From Leucosporidium creatinivorum (lineage: Eukaryota; Basidiomycota; Microbotryomycetes; Leucosporidiales; Leucosporidiaceae), in NCBI GenBank assembly GCA_001600635.1, contig BCKL01000016.1:362449-426448 (forward strand): a DNA stretch of 64,000 nucleotides, in the 5' to 3' direction. Shown in pieces: positions 35,319 through 46,000 of the stretch; position 1 is the first letter of the stretch; every line of letters begins with the position of its first letter. The translations under genes and the position numbers were made by a program. The notes below the pieces were generated by a model, which saw only the letters and a list, made by a program, of their open reading frames with translations, searched no databases and was not told the origin of the DNA.

Positions 35319-35899
35319 ATGGGTGCAGTCCACAGCTGGAAGTTATTCTTCGCTCTGCGCTCTGCTCAGGGTCTGACAGCTTTGCGTTCGTACGTCTTGC
35401 TCGCTTTCGGCTTCGATCCCATCGGAATCGCCCTGCTCATCGCTGAGGCCATACAGCGAGCTGAACAGCTGTTGGTGGAACACCTCGTCCTCCGTACTCG
35501 GAAAGATGGGCCCGCGATCTGCACTCGTCCGGCATTGGTAGATCCCGCCGGAAAGGGCCAGCGCCGAGCAACACCGAGCACTGACCGGAGTCTCTCACTC
35601 ATAGGAGGAGCTCTACAACGCTCTCTTGACGTGCGCTCAGCTGAAATCTGTTGAGACGTAGGCCTCTCGTCCGACACGCTTCAGTACAGCGAGACTGACT
35701 TGTTTTCGACCCGCGCAGGAATCTCACCGCCGAACCCTCGCTGCCGAGGTCTTATCGACTCCGACCTAACGAGGATGCTCGCCACTACTTTGCTTCGTCT
35801 CCCTCCCTCCAGCGCGTAACCGTCTGCGAGGGACGACTGGCCTCCATACGTCCTCTACCGAACGACCTCAATGCGCGCTTTCCACAGGATCGACGGTGA
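35319..35899 (+). CDS. Small hypothetical protein, divergent from SYF1
   Basis: Three exons splice in phase: 35319-35537, 35605-35657 and 35719-35899 (about 150 residues). Both introns have good signals: a GTAGAT donor with a CACTGACC branch region, then a GTAGGC donor with GACTGACTT and a GCGCAG acceptor. Content includes MGAVHSWKLFFALRSAQG, LEELYNALLTCAQLKSVETN, then PRSYRLRPNEDARHYFASS and a conserved-looking VTVCEGRLASIRPLP tail. A further 63-nt segment at 35394-35456 starts GT, ends AG and is in frame, so it may be an optional intron. The gene lies 209 bp from the SYF1 start on the opposite strand. I do not recognise the family; a small mitochondrial protein is possible but unproven. Confidence 0.45.
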
Positions 35900-36226
35900 G
35901 GTGAGGGATGCTGGGAGGGTGGCGCTGGGATGGAGGATGGATGGAGAGGCTAGCTGGGAGTAGTCAGGTCAATCTGGTTGGATGAGATGCGTGTAACGCA
36001 GCCGTACTTTGCTTTCGCTCGGGATTGACTTCGGCGCGAGCGTCGGGGTTGCTGGAGAGAATACAAGAGATCTTGGGGGTGCGAGAGCCATTGTACCGAC
36101 TTGAGAGCATCTCTGGAGCTCCTCCGTACGAGTAGACCGCCGGAGAGCCTCAGCAGCCTGCCTCAGTGACCGCTCGGCGAAGCATCGCCAGCGCCGAGCT
36201 GCCCTTCTCGCTCGCTTCAGGCGACC
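35900..36226. other. Intergenic, to the U6 gene
   Basis: The 3' flank of the small plus-strand gene and the 3' flank of the minus-strand U6 gene. Contains an A8 tract (36227-36234) that is the U6 terminator read on this strand. No other gene is seen. Confidence 0.55.
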
Positions 36227-36234
36227 AAAAAAAA
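36227..36234 (-). terminator. RNA polymerase III T-tract terminator of U6
   Basis: Eight consecutive T on the minus strand directly follow the U6 3' region, as expected for polymerase III termination. Confidence 0.85.
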
Positions 36235-36298
36235 CGTGCCGCTCCCATAGAGAGCGTACATCCTATCTGACTGCATGTGTCATCCTTGTGCAGGGGCC

Positions 36299-36330
<32 letters not shown>

Positions 36331-36352
36331 TTGTGTGCACCGAAGTCTTTCG
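36227..36352 (-). ncRNA. U6 spliceosomal snRNA
   Basis: On the minus strand, the near-invariant U6 core is present without interruption: a 5' TTCG hairpin, AAAATTGGAACG, the ACAGAGA box followed by AGATTAGCATGGCC, the internal stem-loop element CCCCTGCACAAGGATGACAC, and a T8 RNA polymerase III terminator at 36234-36227. The 5' end is placed at the hairpin near 36350-36352 and is uncertain by a few bases. The segment between GATGACAC and the T run (about 45 nt, with a small GCTCTC...GGGAGC hairpin) is longer and less standard than in most U6 RNAs. U6 genes of Rhodosporidium are known to contain introns; none is seen in the conserved core here. No clear TATA box is found at the usual distance. 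Confidence 0.92.
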
Positions 36353-38043
36353 ATATCGGGCGAGGGAGAAGGCGGTTGAAGGGGGTGGAGGCTGCTCCAG
36401 GCGAGGAAGCGGGAAGAAGAGCGTGGTTCTGTGTTTCTCGTCTGCGAAAGCTGACTCAACGAGAGAGCCCTCCTGCCCTCAGGTCGACCTTTCGATCGTC
36501 TCGGCGCTCAAGTCACCTTTCGCTATTCAGCGTCGAGCCGCCCCCCCCTCCCCTCGTTCATCTTGACGGGGACAGATCCTTGTCGATTTGGGCTGGCCAA
36601 TGCCGGTGCCAAAAGGCCACGAAAGACCTCCAGCGTCTGCAGAACCGGCGACCGAGCTCAAAGTGTTGAAGCAAGCAGGGTTGACCGAGTCGTCTCGCCC
36701 GCTGTTGGCGAGGAGGCTCTCTTGGCTAAGCACGATAAGGTGTGTACAGCGTCTTTGCCATACATACTCCCTTTGCATCTCCTTGCTGAAGTCCATTCGC
36801 CTCACATCGAGCGTCCGCTCCGGTTGACGCCGTGTTTTGGCCGAGAAGCTCGCTTGACCGGGCTCTCGCTGCTAGGTGCTCTATGTCGACCGCAGAACAT
36901 TTATTGTAAGTGTGAGAGCCTCCTTTGAGCCGCTAGGTAAGCTCGACAGCCTTGCGAACGTGAGCGAGCGCAGCTGGAGAAGGAGCAGCTGCTCGGCCCT
37001 CGAGCTGTTGCTGCTGGCGCAGGGCTCCTACTGGCTTCAAATCGGCAGGGGAGGTAGCTGCACACTCTATGAAGCCAACTCGGTGCACCAAAGGATCCCG
37101 AAGCCCTTCGCTGCACCTCGAGAGCGGCTGAGCTAAAACGGGGTCCGAGCGTCAAGCCAAGACGAGCTCGCCTGTAGCTCAGCTGCAGCGCCGTTTCGCC
37201 TCTTTCTCTCCTCCCACATCTTGCTCAGCCTTCGAGGAGCACTCTAGCTCCTGTGACAAGGCTTGTGCTGCTCTCCTACAGCGTTCTAATGTTCTCCCTC
37301 CCCCTCACGTCTTCCCCCCCTTGCCTCTACCCCTTCGTCTCGCTTCTCCAATCGCTCAGATAGCCTCCTAGCACTACTGATACCCCCACACACCACCCTA
37401 CACCTGCCCTCCCTCGCCACACGCCTCCCTCTCAGTCAACCCGAGGACGAGCGCCTCCTTGTGAGGAGGACGACTGCTCTTGCTCTACCCACGGTCCTCG
37501 AGCTAGAACACGGTCAGTGTCGCGCGGCTATGTTTTCAGGCAGCCTCAGTGCGTAAGCCCAGCCTCTTCCCCCACCCCGCTAGCTCACATAGAGGACCAG
37601 GGCGTCAGACCGACCGGGGGATGAGAATCGAGTGGAGCCCGAGGAGTCGCCGAGCCGAGCTTGGACAGCATCTGTAGCTGCTCAGGTTTGGCTTGGTTGA
37701 ATGTGCAGGTCTTGCTTAGCTTCTTGTTTAGCTTACTACCACGCCGCAAGGCTACCAAACACAACTGGGCGGCTCACTTCGGTGAGTCGCCCACAGAAAC
37801 CGGTCGCCGACACAGGGTGAGCCCATGAAGTCGGTCGCGAGGTCTATCTCGCCAATGAAGGGCGCTGAGCGTACAAGGAGAACACTGGAAACATCAGTAG
37901 CTCTTGTCGACTCGCTGTGAGCTTTCAGCGAGATCGATACAGCCCTCTTCGCCGAGCTCTTCGAGGTCAGGCTCTGTCGGTCGAAGAGGCGTGAGACGGC
38001 ACATCGACTTCGTAATGCAGGCATCAACTCAAAAAACACATCT
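36353..38043. other. Gene-poor stretch with thiolase fragment
   Basis: Besides the thiolase fragment at 36592-36765, most of this 1.7 kb shows nothing recognisable. A frame without ATG at about 37350-37510 on the plus strand gives a leucine-rich, protein-like string (SLLALLIPPHTTLHLPSLAT, then LVRRTTALALPTVLELEH) flanked by a possible acceptor (GCTCAG) and donor (GGTCAGT). It could be a relic exon, but I cannot identify it. Confidence 0.45.
36592..36765 (+). pseudogene. Decayed duplicate of the thiolase promoter and first coding part
   Basis: Bases 36592-36686 align with 40527-40629 upstream of the thiolase start (shared blocks GCCGGTGC, AAAGGCCACGAAAG, GTCTGCAG, AGCAGGGTTGAC). Then 36687-36765 align with coding bases from about 40764 (shared TCGTCTCGCCC, GAGGCTCTC and AAGCACGA, then a diverged stretch covering the residues before and at the SAVRTPF region). 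About 135 bp of the parent, including the start codon and intron 1, are absent from the copy. In the coding part many differences are C-to-T or G-to-A relative to the parent, as in repeat-induced point mutation or methylation decay. It cannot encode a protein. Confidence 0.7.
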
Positions 38044-39494
38044 CTAGCAGCCGACGACCTCCATGCCACCCCTCTCCAGCACCCGGAACAGCTCCTCGTC
38101 GCGAACCTTGCCCTCCTCAACGCCGACCTCCTTGACCCAGTCGACATCCTCCACCTTCCTCCACCTCTCACTCTCCACTGCGTCAACTCCCTTNAACAAG
38201 AGGAACACCCTCGTGACGACATCCGGCCTCGGCTCGACCTCCAAGCTCGCCGCCTGCTCGTAAGCCGCCTGCGCGAGGAAGCGGAAAGCGATCTGTTGGC
38301 CTCGCTCGTGAATGCGGACGAAAGAGGGGAGCCAGTAGGTGATGAAGTCGTTTCGGGCGGAAGTGTGGAGGGAGAGGGCGGTGAGGGCTTTGTCGAGGTG
38401 GGAAAGGAATGAGGTGAAGGGGAGGAGCGCGGCGTTGGAGCGGTCGAGCGAAGGGCGGCCGGGGTTGAAGATGTTGAGAGAGCGGGTGGAAGGCGACTCG
38501 GAAGGAAGTAGAGGCGGTGAGGGAGGAAGGGAAGGAGCGTGGGCCTCCCAGAACAGGTAGGAGAGGGAGAGGGAAGAAGCCTTGTCGACGAGGGTGCCAT
38601 CGGGCGAGGCGGCGACGGTCCAGGAGGTCGTCCAGCTTCCATCCTTGCCGCGAATGACGTCCGAGAGAGGGTAAAGCGCCGAGAAGGTCCACTCGGGGAC
38701 GAGGGCGAGGTCGACTTGGACGGAAGCGAGCGCCGAGGGGGGGAAGAGGTAGATGACGGGCTTGCCTCCAGCCCTATCCAGTATCAAGTCGATCACCTCC
38801 CCTCCTTCGAAGCCCAAAAGGCCCGGGGTAGCGCCGGGCCAGAGGCGATCCCCATCCAAGAACAGCCTGAACTCGCCTACACTGAGTCCGCGCTACCGAG
38901 CCACCGCGTCGTAGATCTTGCCGAAGGGCGTGCTCATCTTGGCAGTCAAAATGATGTTCTCCATTTCGGGATTCTCGGAATGGCGGACCTCCATCCTGCG
39001 CGTCTGGAAGGCCGCTTGAGCAGGCGCCGGAGCCGTCGTGAGCGCCGAAGTCGACTGCGACGTCGAGACCGGCGGAGGCGACTTGGAGCACCTGGCTTGC
39101 TTCTTCGAGGTTGAGTTCGGCTGATCCTCCTCCCTCTGATGTTTTTGGGTCGAAGCCGACGCTACAGGAGCCGCTGCTGGGGCCGCGCCGAGTGGCTTCC
39201 CTGCCCGAACTCGATACGCCCCAGCGTCCTGGGCGAGAGCGGGATTCTGCCACACTTCCTCTACTATCTCAGTCCATTCGGCCTTGATTTGTGTGTCGAG
39301 GTAGATGTCGGCGTCGGCGGGAAGCGAGTGGAAGAGGGCGTGTGCTTTGGCAAGGGCGTCGGCGTAGGTCGAGGGCCGGAGGATGAGGACAGTGCGAAGG
39401 TGGTAGGACAGTACGATAGTGAGAGTACTGGAAGGCGAATAGAGTCAGCCTAGTATCTTCTTGCATGGCGTCCTGGAGCTCACGGCGCGGCCAT
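38044..39494 (-). CDS. SUMO-like (Rad60-SLD-type) domain protein interrupted by an in-frame TAG
   Basis: Two exons: a short one starting at 39494 (MAAP...) and, after a ~50-bp GTGAGC...CAG intron, a long one with LTIVLSYHLRTVLILRPSTY and KAEWTEIVEEVWQNPALAQD. A Pro/Ala/Ser linker follows, then a beta-grasp domain: MENIILTAKMSTPFGKIYDA ... RGLSVGEFRLFLDGDRLWPG ... EGGEVIDLILD. C-terminal to it is a basidiomycete-type conserved domain with KPVIYLFPPS, then WTFSALYPLSD, SLSYLFWEA, NDFITYWLPSF, FRFLAQAAYEQAASLEV and PDVVTRVFLL, ending at 38044. A TAG at 38893-38895 interrupts the beta-grasp domain in an otherwise open frame, and no plausible intron removes it. One ambiguous base (n) lies at 38194. 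Function unknown; the gene may be a recent pseudogene, carry a base error, or use readthrough. Confidence 0.7.
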
Positions 39495-40669
39495 CTTGAG
39501 GCGCGTCTGCGAGACCAGGCGTCAGCTGCTTGCGAGCGCCTGATGTGAGAGCAGCGGACTCACTGTCGAGCGTATACGGTATCACGGAGAGCAGCAGTCG
39601 ACCTAGTAGAGCAGGACGAGCGAGAGACGAGGGGGGTCGAGGCGCGTCGCTTCTCTTCCTCCTGATTGTGAACGCGTGAGTAGGTGCGGGAGTGAGGCGC
39701 TAAGCTGCAGCACTCACGAGAGCTTCCAGAAAACTGAGGCTGCTGTAGCCGAGTCGAAGAGCAAGACGAAGAGAGATGCGAAAGGGAGAGAGAGCTGGCG
39801 CGCTCTTGCTAAGGCTGGCTGGCTGAGAAGAGGGGTGAGGCTAGCTTCGGGTGGCTGTGAAAAGGGATATGCTCTACTCGATTCTATAGAGCAAGCGTTG
39901 TAACCCCTTACGACTCATCCACACTCGCTTCGCCGGCCTCATCTCTTCGCCGAGCACTTCGAATCGACGATTGTGCGCCAGAGACTCCCTGAGATGTTGA
40001 TGTGAGCTGTTGGAGAACAGCCAAATACAACTACTTTTGTGTACACCGGACTTCGGAGCGATAATCGGCCAGCGTTGGCGAGCAGCTCGACTTGAGAGCG
40101 AGCGCCGAGCTCCGGTTGGCTCGCTGCCAGCCTGTGAGCTCCATGAGGGCGAGTGCAGCCTGTTTCAGCGGTACTGTGGCAGATGAAGTTACATTTAGAG
40201 GTGGTCGACTCGCCGTTGAGGACAGCAGGCGACCACATCTAGCCAGGCTTTCAGCGCCGACTCGGAGCGAGCTTCTACCGCCGCACTTCCCCTCCCTTCA
40301 GGAGCTTCAGGCGGGATTCTCCTTCGTTGCTGAATGAGTATACACTGTAACTAAGCAAGCCTACCTCTGTACAGGCCTCGGCCAGACTTGCCAGAGCGGA
40401 TCTCGCTGCTGACACATCATCGCCGAGACACGTCAAGTCAATTCTGTAGGGAAGTAGTCGGAGCCGAAGGAAAGGGCCTGAGCGGCGGTCCGCTCTGCTC
40501 TCGGGAACTGGGCTTTCTCGGTGCAAGCTGGCCGTTGCCGGTGCGAAAGGCCACGAAAGGCGTCCGGTGTCTGCAGGACCGGCGGCCGAGGCGAGGGAGC
40601 AGTCGAAAGCTGAGGCGAGCAGGGTTGACTTCCGACCACACGCTTCACCTCAAGCTATCATCCTACACC
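39495..40669. other. Divergent intergenic region upstream of thiolase
   Basis: About 1.2 kb between divergent starts. The right end (40527-40629) is the promoter/leader block also found in the decayed copy at 36.6 kb. A CCTCGG hexamer at about 40376 and its reverse CCGAGG near 40585 match the motif bound by FarA/FarB fatty-acid regulators in Aspergillus; in GC-rich DNA these may be chance. No gene is seen. Confidence 0.5.
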
Positions 40670-42676
40670 ATGTCGTGAGTGATATCAAACGATAACTACC
40701 GAGCATCACTGCTAACTGCTACCCTACAGGTCTGCTCTCAACCGCGTTTCCGCTCTCGCTTCTCAGCTCGTCTCGCCCAACGGTGGTAGGGAGGCTCTCC
40801 TCGCCAAGCACGACGACGACGTAGTCATTGTCTCTGCTGTCCGTACCCCCTTCACCCGCGGAAAGAAGGGTGGATTCAAGGTGAGCAGCCGTTCGAGGTC
40901 ACGCTCAACTCGCCCAAGTGGCTGACGCTGACCGGCTTGTTCATGCTGTAGGACACCTGCCCCGAGGACTTGCTCGTAGCGGTATTCAAGGCTGCTGTTG
41001 AGCGCGGCAAGGTCGACATCAACCTCGTCGAGGAGGTGCAGGTCGGCAACGTCTTGCCTCCCGGTGGAGGAGCTTCCGTCGCCAGGATGGCTCAGCTCGC
41101 CGGTGAGTTGCTGTAGCATTCTCTGAGTCGGTTCAGCATACTAACGTATCACGACTACGCAGCCGGATTCCCCGTCACTTCTACCCTCCTCACCCTCAAC
41201 CGCCAGTGCTCCTCCGGCCTCACCACCGTCAACAACATCGCTCTTCAGATTGCCGCCGGTCAGATTGACTGTGGAATTGGAGCTGGAGTCGAGAGTATGA
41301 CCATGGGCTACGGAGCCGGTGTCATGCCCGAGAAGGTGTGTTATAAACTTCTTCGGGGGTGGGGCGGCGATTCGGCGTTTCGTCGTGAAGGAGAGCCGAC
41401 GAGCTGACCAAGTCAATTTCGCTACATCAGATGTCCGACCAGGTCCTCGAGTGCGAGGCTGCTGCCGACTGCCTCTTGCCCATGGGAATCACCAGTGCGT
41501 TTCGTCTCCCCCGCTCCATCTCGGCTCGGCAAGCCCTTCGCAGAGTTGCTGCTGACCTTGCTCTCCTTCGCTCGCAGGTGAGAACGTCGCCGAGAAGTAC
41601 AACGTCACCCGTGCCATGCAGGACGACTTCGCCGCCAAGTCCTTCCAGAAGGCAGCAAAGGCTCAAAAGGACGGAAAGTTCAAGGCCGAGATCGTCCCCG
41701 TCAAGACCAAGAGCATTGACCCCAAGACTGGAGAGGAGACGAGCATCACTGTCGACCAGGACGATGGCATCCGCGATGGAGTCACCGCCGAGAGCCTGAG
41801 CAAGCTGAAGGCCGTCTTCTCCAAGACTGGATCCACCCACGCCGGTAACGCCTCCCAGGTGAGCTCTCATTGCTTGCTTCCTGTGAGGAGCGACTGCTGA
41901 CCCGCTCGCCTTACTTGCAGATCTCTGATGGAGCCGCCGCCGTCCTCCTCGCTCGCCGATCCTTCGCCAAGAAGCACGGCCTCCCCATTCTCGGCAAGTT
42001 CGTCGCCGCCCAGGTCGCTGGAGTCGAGCCCAAGTTGATGGTGAGTGCTCTCGAATCTTTTTTGATCCTCCCCTCGCCCGACCCTCTTGGTGAGACCACT
42101 TCCGAGCTCGGCGCTGACCTCGGCCTCCTACCCCTCCTCTGCTGCACAGGGTATCGGCCCAGCTTTCGCCATCCCCAAGGTCCTCACCAAGACTGGTCTT
42201 ACCAAGGAGGATGTTGACCTCTGGGAGATCAACGAGGCGTTCGCCAGTCAGGTGAGTTCGGCGCTCGTCGTTCTCCTCTCGCTTGATCTTGCGCGCCTTC
42301 AAGGCGTCGCGGAGTCGAAGCGTATGATAGAATCTCGATGCTGACGTTCTACCTTTCTACAGGCCGTCATGTCGATTGAGACTCTCGGACTCGACTACGC
42401 CAAGGTCAACCCCGTCGGAGGTGCTATCGGTGAGTGTCTTCTCCTATCCTTATCCTCTCCTATGCCTCCCCTCCCCGCCGATTCTCCCGCTGCCGAACCC
42501 GCCGCTGACCTGCTCCCCTTCTCGCAGCCTTCGGCCACCCTCTCGGCGCCACCGGAGCCCGTCAAATCGCTACCGCCCTTTCCGAGGCCAAGCGCTCGGG
42601 AGCCAAGATCATCGGCACTAGTATGTGCATCGGCAGCGGCATGGGAATGGCCAGTATCATCGTCAACGAGCAGTGA
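40670..42676 (+). CDS. POT1: Peroxisomal 3-ketoacyl-CoA thiolase
   Basis: Last step of peroxisomal beta-oxidation: thiolytic cleavage of 3-ketoacyl-CoA to acetyl-CoA and a shortened acyl-CoA. Exon 1 is only 5 nt (40670-40674, ATGTC); exon 2 starts at 40730. The N terminus [15 protein letters not shown] contains a PTS2 signal R-V-x5-Q-L at residues 7-15. Thiolase motifs follow in order: [17 protein letters not shown], the nucleophile Cys in [70 protein letters not shown] and the second catalytic Cys in [10 protein letters not shown]. The gene has nine exons or so with GTGAGY donors. Length (about 410 residues) fits the family. Upstream CCTCGG-like hexamers may mediate fatty-acid induction (inference). 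Confidence 0.94.
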
Positions 42677-43066
42677 AGAGGAAAGGAAGGGAAGAACGGA
42701 AAAATCGCTTTGTACCACTTTTGACTTTGCTTTAGTAGCGATGGTGAACCCGCCGGGAGCAATACATACCTTCAGTGCACATTTGTGGCCGTTGGAGGCG
42801 CGAAGGCGCGCAAAGGTGAATGAAAGGTCATCTCGAGAGGCGGTGAGCTCGGCGCTGATTGGCGATGGAAAGAAGGGCTGATTCCTGCTCATCCGAGAAA
42901 AGGAGCTGCTCGACAGATTGTCGCAAGGTTCTCAGAGCCCATATATATTGCTGTTACATGCTACAATACCCTTCAAACGAGCCGTGGTTTACACCTTACA
43001 ATCGCCGAGAAGCCCCCTTCGATGCCCATTCGTACATGTTGTTGCCCTCCCCAATAGCGACAGCTC
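42677..43066. other. Convergent intergenic region
   Basis: Between the thiolase stop (plus) and the stop of the second Zn2Cys6 gene (minus). Shows no feature beyond 3' flanks. Confidence 0.6.
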
Positions 43067-46000
43067 TCAGTGCTCCGAATAAGCTACATCCCCATGATGG
43101 TGGTTGTCCCCGAGACTCGCCTCGAGGGCGCCAAAGTCGAGATCCAAGCCGTTCGCCGTGTCCCTGCGAATCGGCGAAGGAGGTAAGGTCAGCGAGCTCT
43201 CCTCGAGCGGAGAAGAGAGAAGCAACACTCACAATCCCTCGGTCCACGAGAAGAAGCCATCTGCACCTTGCGGCACGAGGACATTGCCCCAGAAGCCCGT
43301 ATCGGTGAGGAAGTTGCCCAGCCCATCGAGCGGCTCCATCGCTTGGCTGGTAGCATCGCCATTGGCGCTTGGGGCATGGGATCCAGCAAAATACCCTCCA
43401 ACGTTCTGACGAGAAGCGGCGAAGGGGGAGTGAAGGAAGGGGTACGTCGCGGGGGTGTTGGGTCCCGAGGGCTGAGCATAGCCTGCGAGGGTGCCATGTA
43501 GGCCGAGGCCGAGGGAGGAGTGATGTTGGTCCTCCATGGCGGGCTCGCCCATAATGTGATCGCCGCCGTAGAGGGAGCCTGCCCTCGAGTGACCTCCCGA
43601 GCCGCCGTGAATGAGCGCCTTCCAAGAGGCGAGGACGGCGCGAAGAAGGGTATGCGAAGTAGCGGCCGCGTGGCGGTCGGTGAAGGTAGCAGCGTGACTA
43701 TCTTGGATCGCCTGCGAGAGAAGTCGGTCCAATGCGTTCGAGTCGACGAGCTCGGCGAAGCGGGTGTTGCTAACTTTGAGCTTGACGAGGAAGACGGCGG
43801 CGTAGAGCATGAGAAGGAAGTTGACGTCGGGGCAGTGGGCGAGTACTCCGAGCTTGGCGTACTCGTGGCCGAGGTCGAGGAGGTTTGTGGCGGCGTCGAG
43901 GCAGGTGGAGACACATTCGGGGTCGTCCGAGACGTCGCCGCTGCGGAGCATGGTATGCAGAGGGATGGTGTTGAGGAAGAGCTTGGCCGAGTCTGTGAGA
44001 TGCTGGGAGGTCAGCGTTCTGCCTTTGCCAGCCTGTAGAGCTCGACCTCGGTCGACCCCCCCCCCCGCTCGGCGAAAGAAACTTACGGAAGTAGAAGAGG
44101 AGAATGTTGGCAATTGGCTCTCCGGGCACAGGGCACCATCGCTGCTTCCACTCGTCCATGCGAGAGTTGAAGATCTGTGACCGAGGAGTGATCAGCTCCG
44201 GTTGAAGAGCGCGAAAGAGACGTCAACTCACCTTCATGACTACGGGCGATGGCATCTCATCACTGTTGGAAGCGAGTCCGTAGATCCGCTCGCGGAAGGT
44301 GTCCATGACTTGACCGTTGATGAGCTGCAGCTCGGCGTGAGCGATAAGACCTGCGAGGAGTGAGGCGTGAGCTCGGTGCTAGCCAAGCGACGGGGTAGAG
44401 GCCTACCGAGGTCGAAAGGTAGGCTCATAGGATGCAGAGGTAGAAGCAGAGGCTTCGTCTCGTGCACTTGGTACGGTCGACCCATGACGGCGGAGATGCT
44501 GGAGGGAGCGGAAGGTCAGCTCGGCGTCACTTGCGAAGGCGTCAAAGGGAGGCCTCACTGTCGGTCGATTACGAAGACGAGAAGCCAAGTGCGCTCCCTG
44601 TTGAGAGCATCGCGCTGCTCGGCCTCAGAGACGCCCTTGATGTTCGCCCAAGGTGCAGCTTTGCCCGCATTGCCGGCTGCGAGGTGCTGCTCAACCCACG
44701 CCGGGGCGCGGAAGAGACCGAGCTCGAGGGCCATGCGGACGGCCTACAGGGATAAGGAGGGTTAGCTCTGCTCTGCAGTGTGGTCGAGAAGGAGCGAGCG
44801 CACCATGCCAAAGTACAGCGACGCTCGCTGAGGTCGATCCTCGGCGCCCTTCGGTGCACTGCGAACGAGGTAGCTGGTCAGGTTTATGAAGTGACGAAGC
44901 TCGACAACGACAACTCACCTTCCCCAAGCCGTGAGGATGAGAGCTCCTTGGCAGTTCTCGATGCTCCTGTGGCCCGAGCGAATCATGGCGAGGAAGGCCT
45001 CATGCGCTTCGTCGTAGCAGGCGATGTGCAGGTTACGATCGTCCGTGTGGAATCGAGAAGCGACGGCTATTGAGTGGAACAGGTCAGCGAGGGAGCAGCG
45101 CGACGAGACGAAGCTGGGCTCACCGCAGATGACGGTGAAGAGGAAAGACGACCGAGAGCAAACGGAGGTGGCCGTGTCGATCTCGGGGTCGAGGAAGGGT
45201 ACATGGATGTAGCACCATTCAAAGTAGCTGGACAGTGGGGCGAGGTCAGCGAGGCGTCCCGTAGCGAGCCCCCTCAAACTCACAACTTGAAGAGCTGAAC
45301 CGCAAGCTCGGGCGAGACGATGCCCTTCGACAGCAGAGGAGGGGTACTGTTTTCCTCGCCAACACCTCCACGATTCTCCTCCAAAGCTTCCGTGACGCGC
45401 GAGAGGTTGAAGGAAGGGTCCAGCCCCTTCATCGACGTCCTTCCGTCAATCTGCGCCGCTAAGGAAGCTTCGGCGAGCATGCCCAGTCCTCCGCCAGGGA
45501 CGCTTCGGTCGGGGAGGGGAGGAAGGGGCACGCTGGTGAGGATGTGGGGAGTAGTATCGAGATGGAGTTGTGGGAGACGACCTGTGCCCGGTGCCGTCGA
45601 GGGTGAGAGGTTGCTGCCGCCGAAGAAGGGAGACGTCGGCGAAGCACCTTGAGGGTCGCTGCTCTCGCGACGGATACGCTTGTAGGTGGCGTGTTGCTGA
45701 TCGCTTCCGCTGTCAGGACTTCTGTAGTCTCGAGTTGATCCCGACTTGTGGTCGGAGGCGGCGAGAGTCTGAGTCCCTTCGGCGAGGGATTGTTGGAGTT
45801 GAGCGAGAGCCGATGGGTCGGGAGGGGCGCCGGTGCTCATTGACTGGAGCAGTACAGAGAGGGTCTTCTCGACGTTGCGGAACTTTTCTGCGAGCGTCGC
45901 GTCGGTGGCTTTCCTGCTCGGCGGAGGAAGGGTCAGCCTCGGCGCCCTCGAGCCGTTAGCCCGACGCAGCTTACCTAGCTGGCCGCTTTCCACGCTTCGA

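Noticed and set aside
37752-38642. Long minus-strand ORF rich in Ser/Pro/Arg
   Set aside because: It is an out-of-frame shadow of the SUMO-like-domain gene and has no family features.
38895-38914. A 20-nt intron removing the TAG in the SUMO-like-domain gene
   Set aside because: Although it starts GT and ends AG, 20 nt is far below the shortest introns in this window and the splice would shift the frame of the beta-grasp domain.
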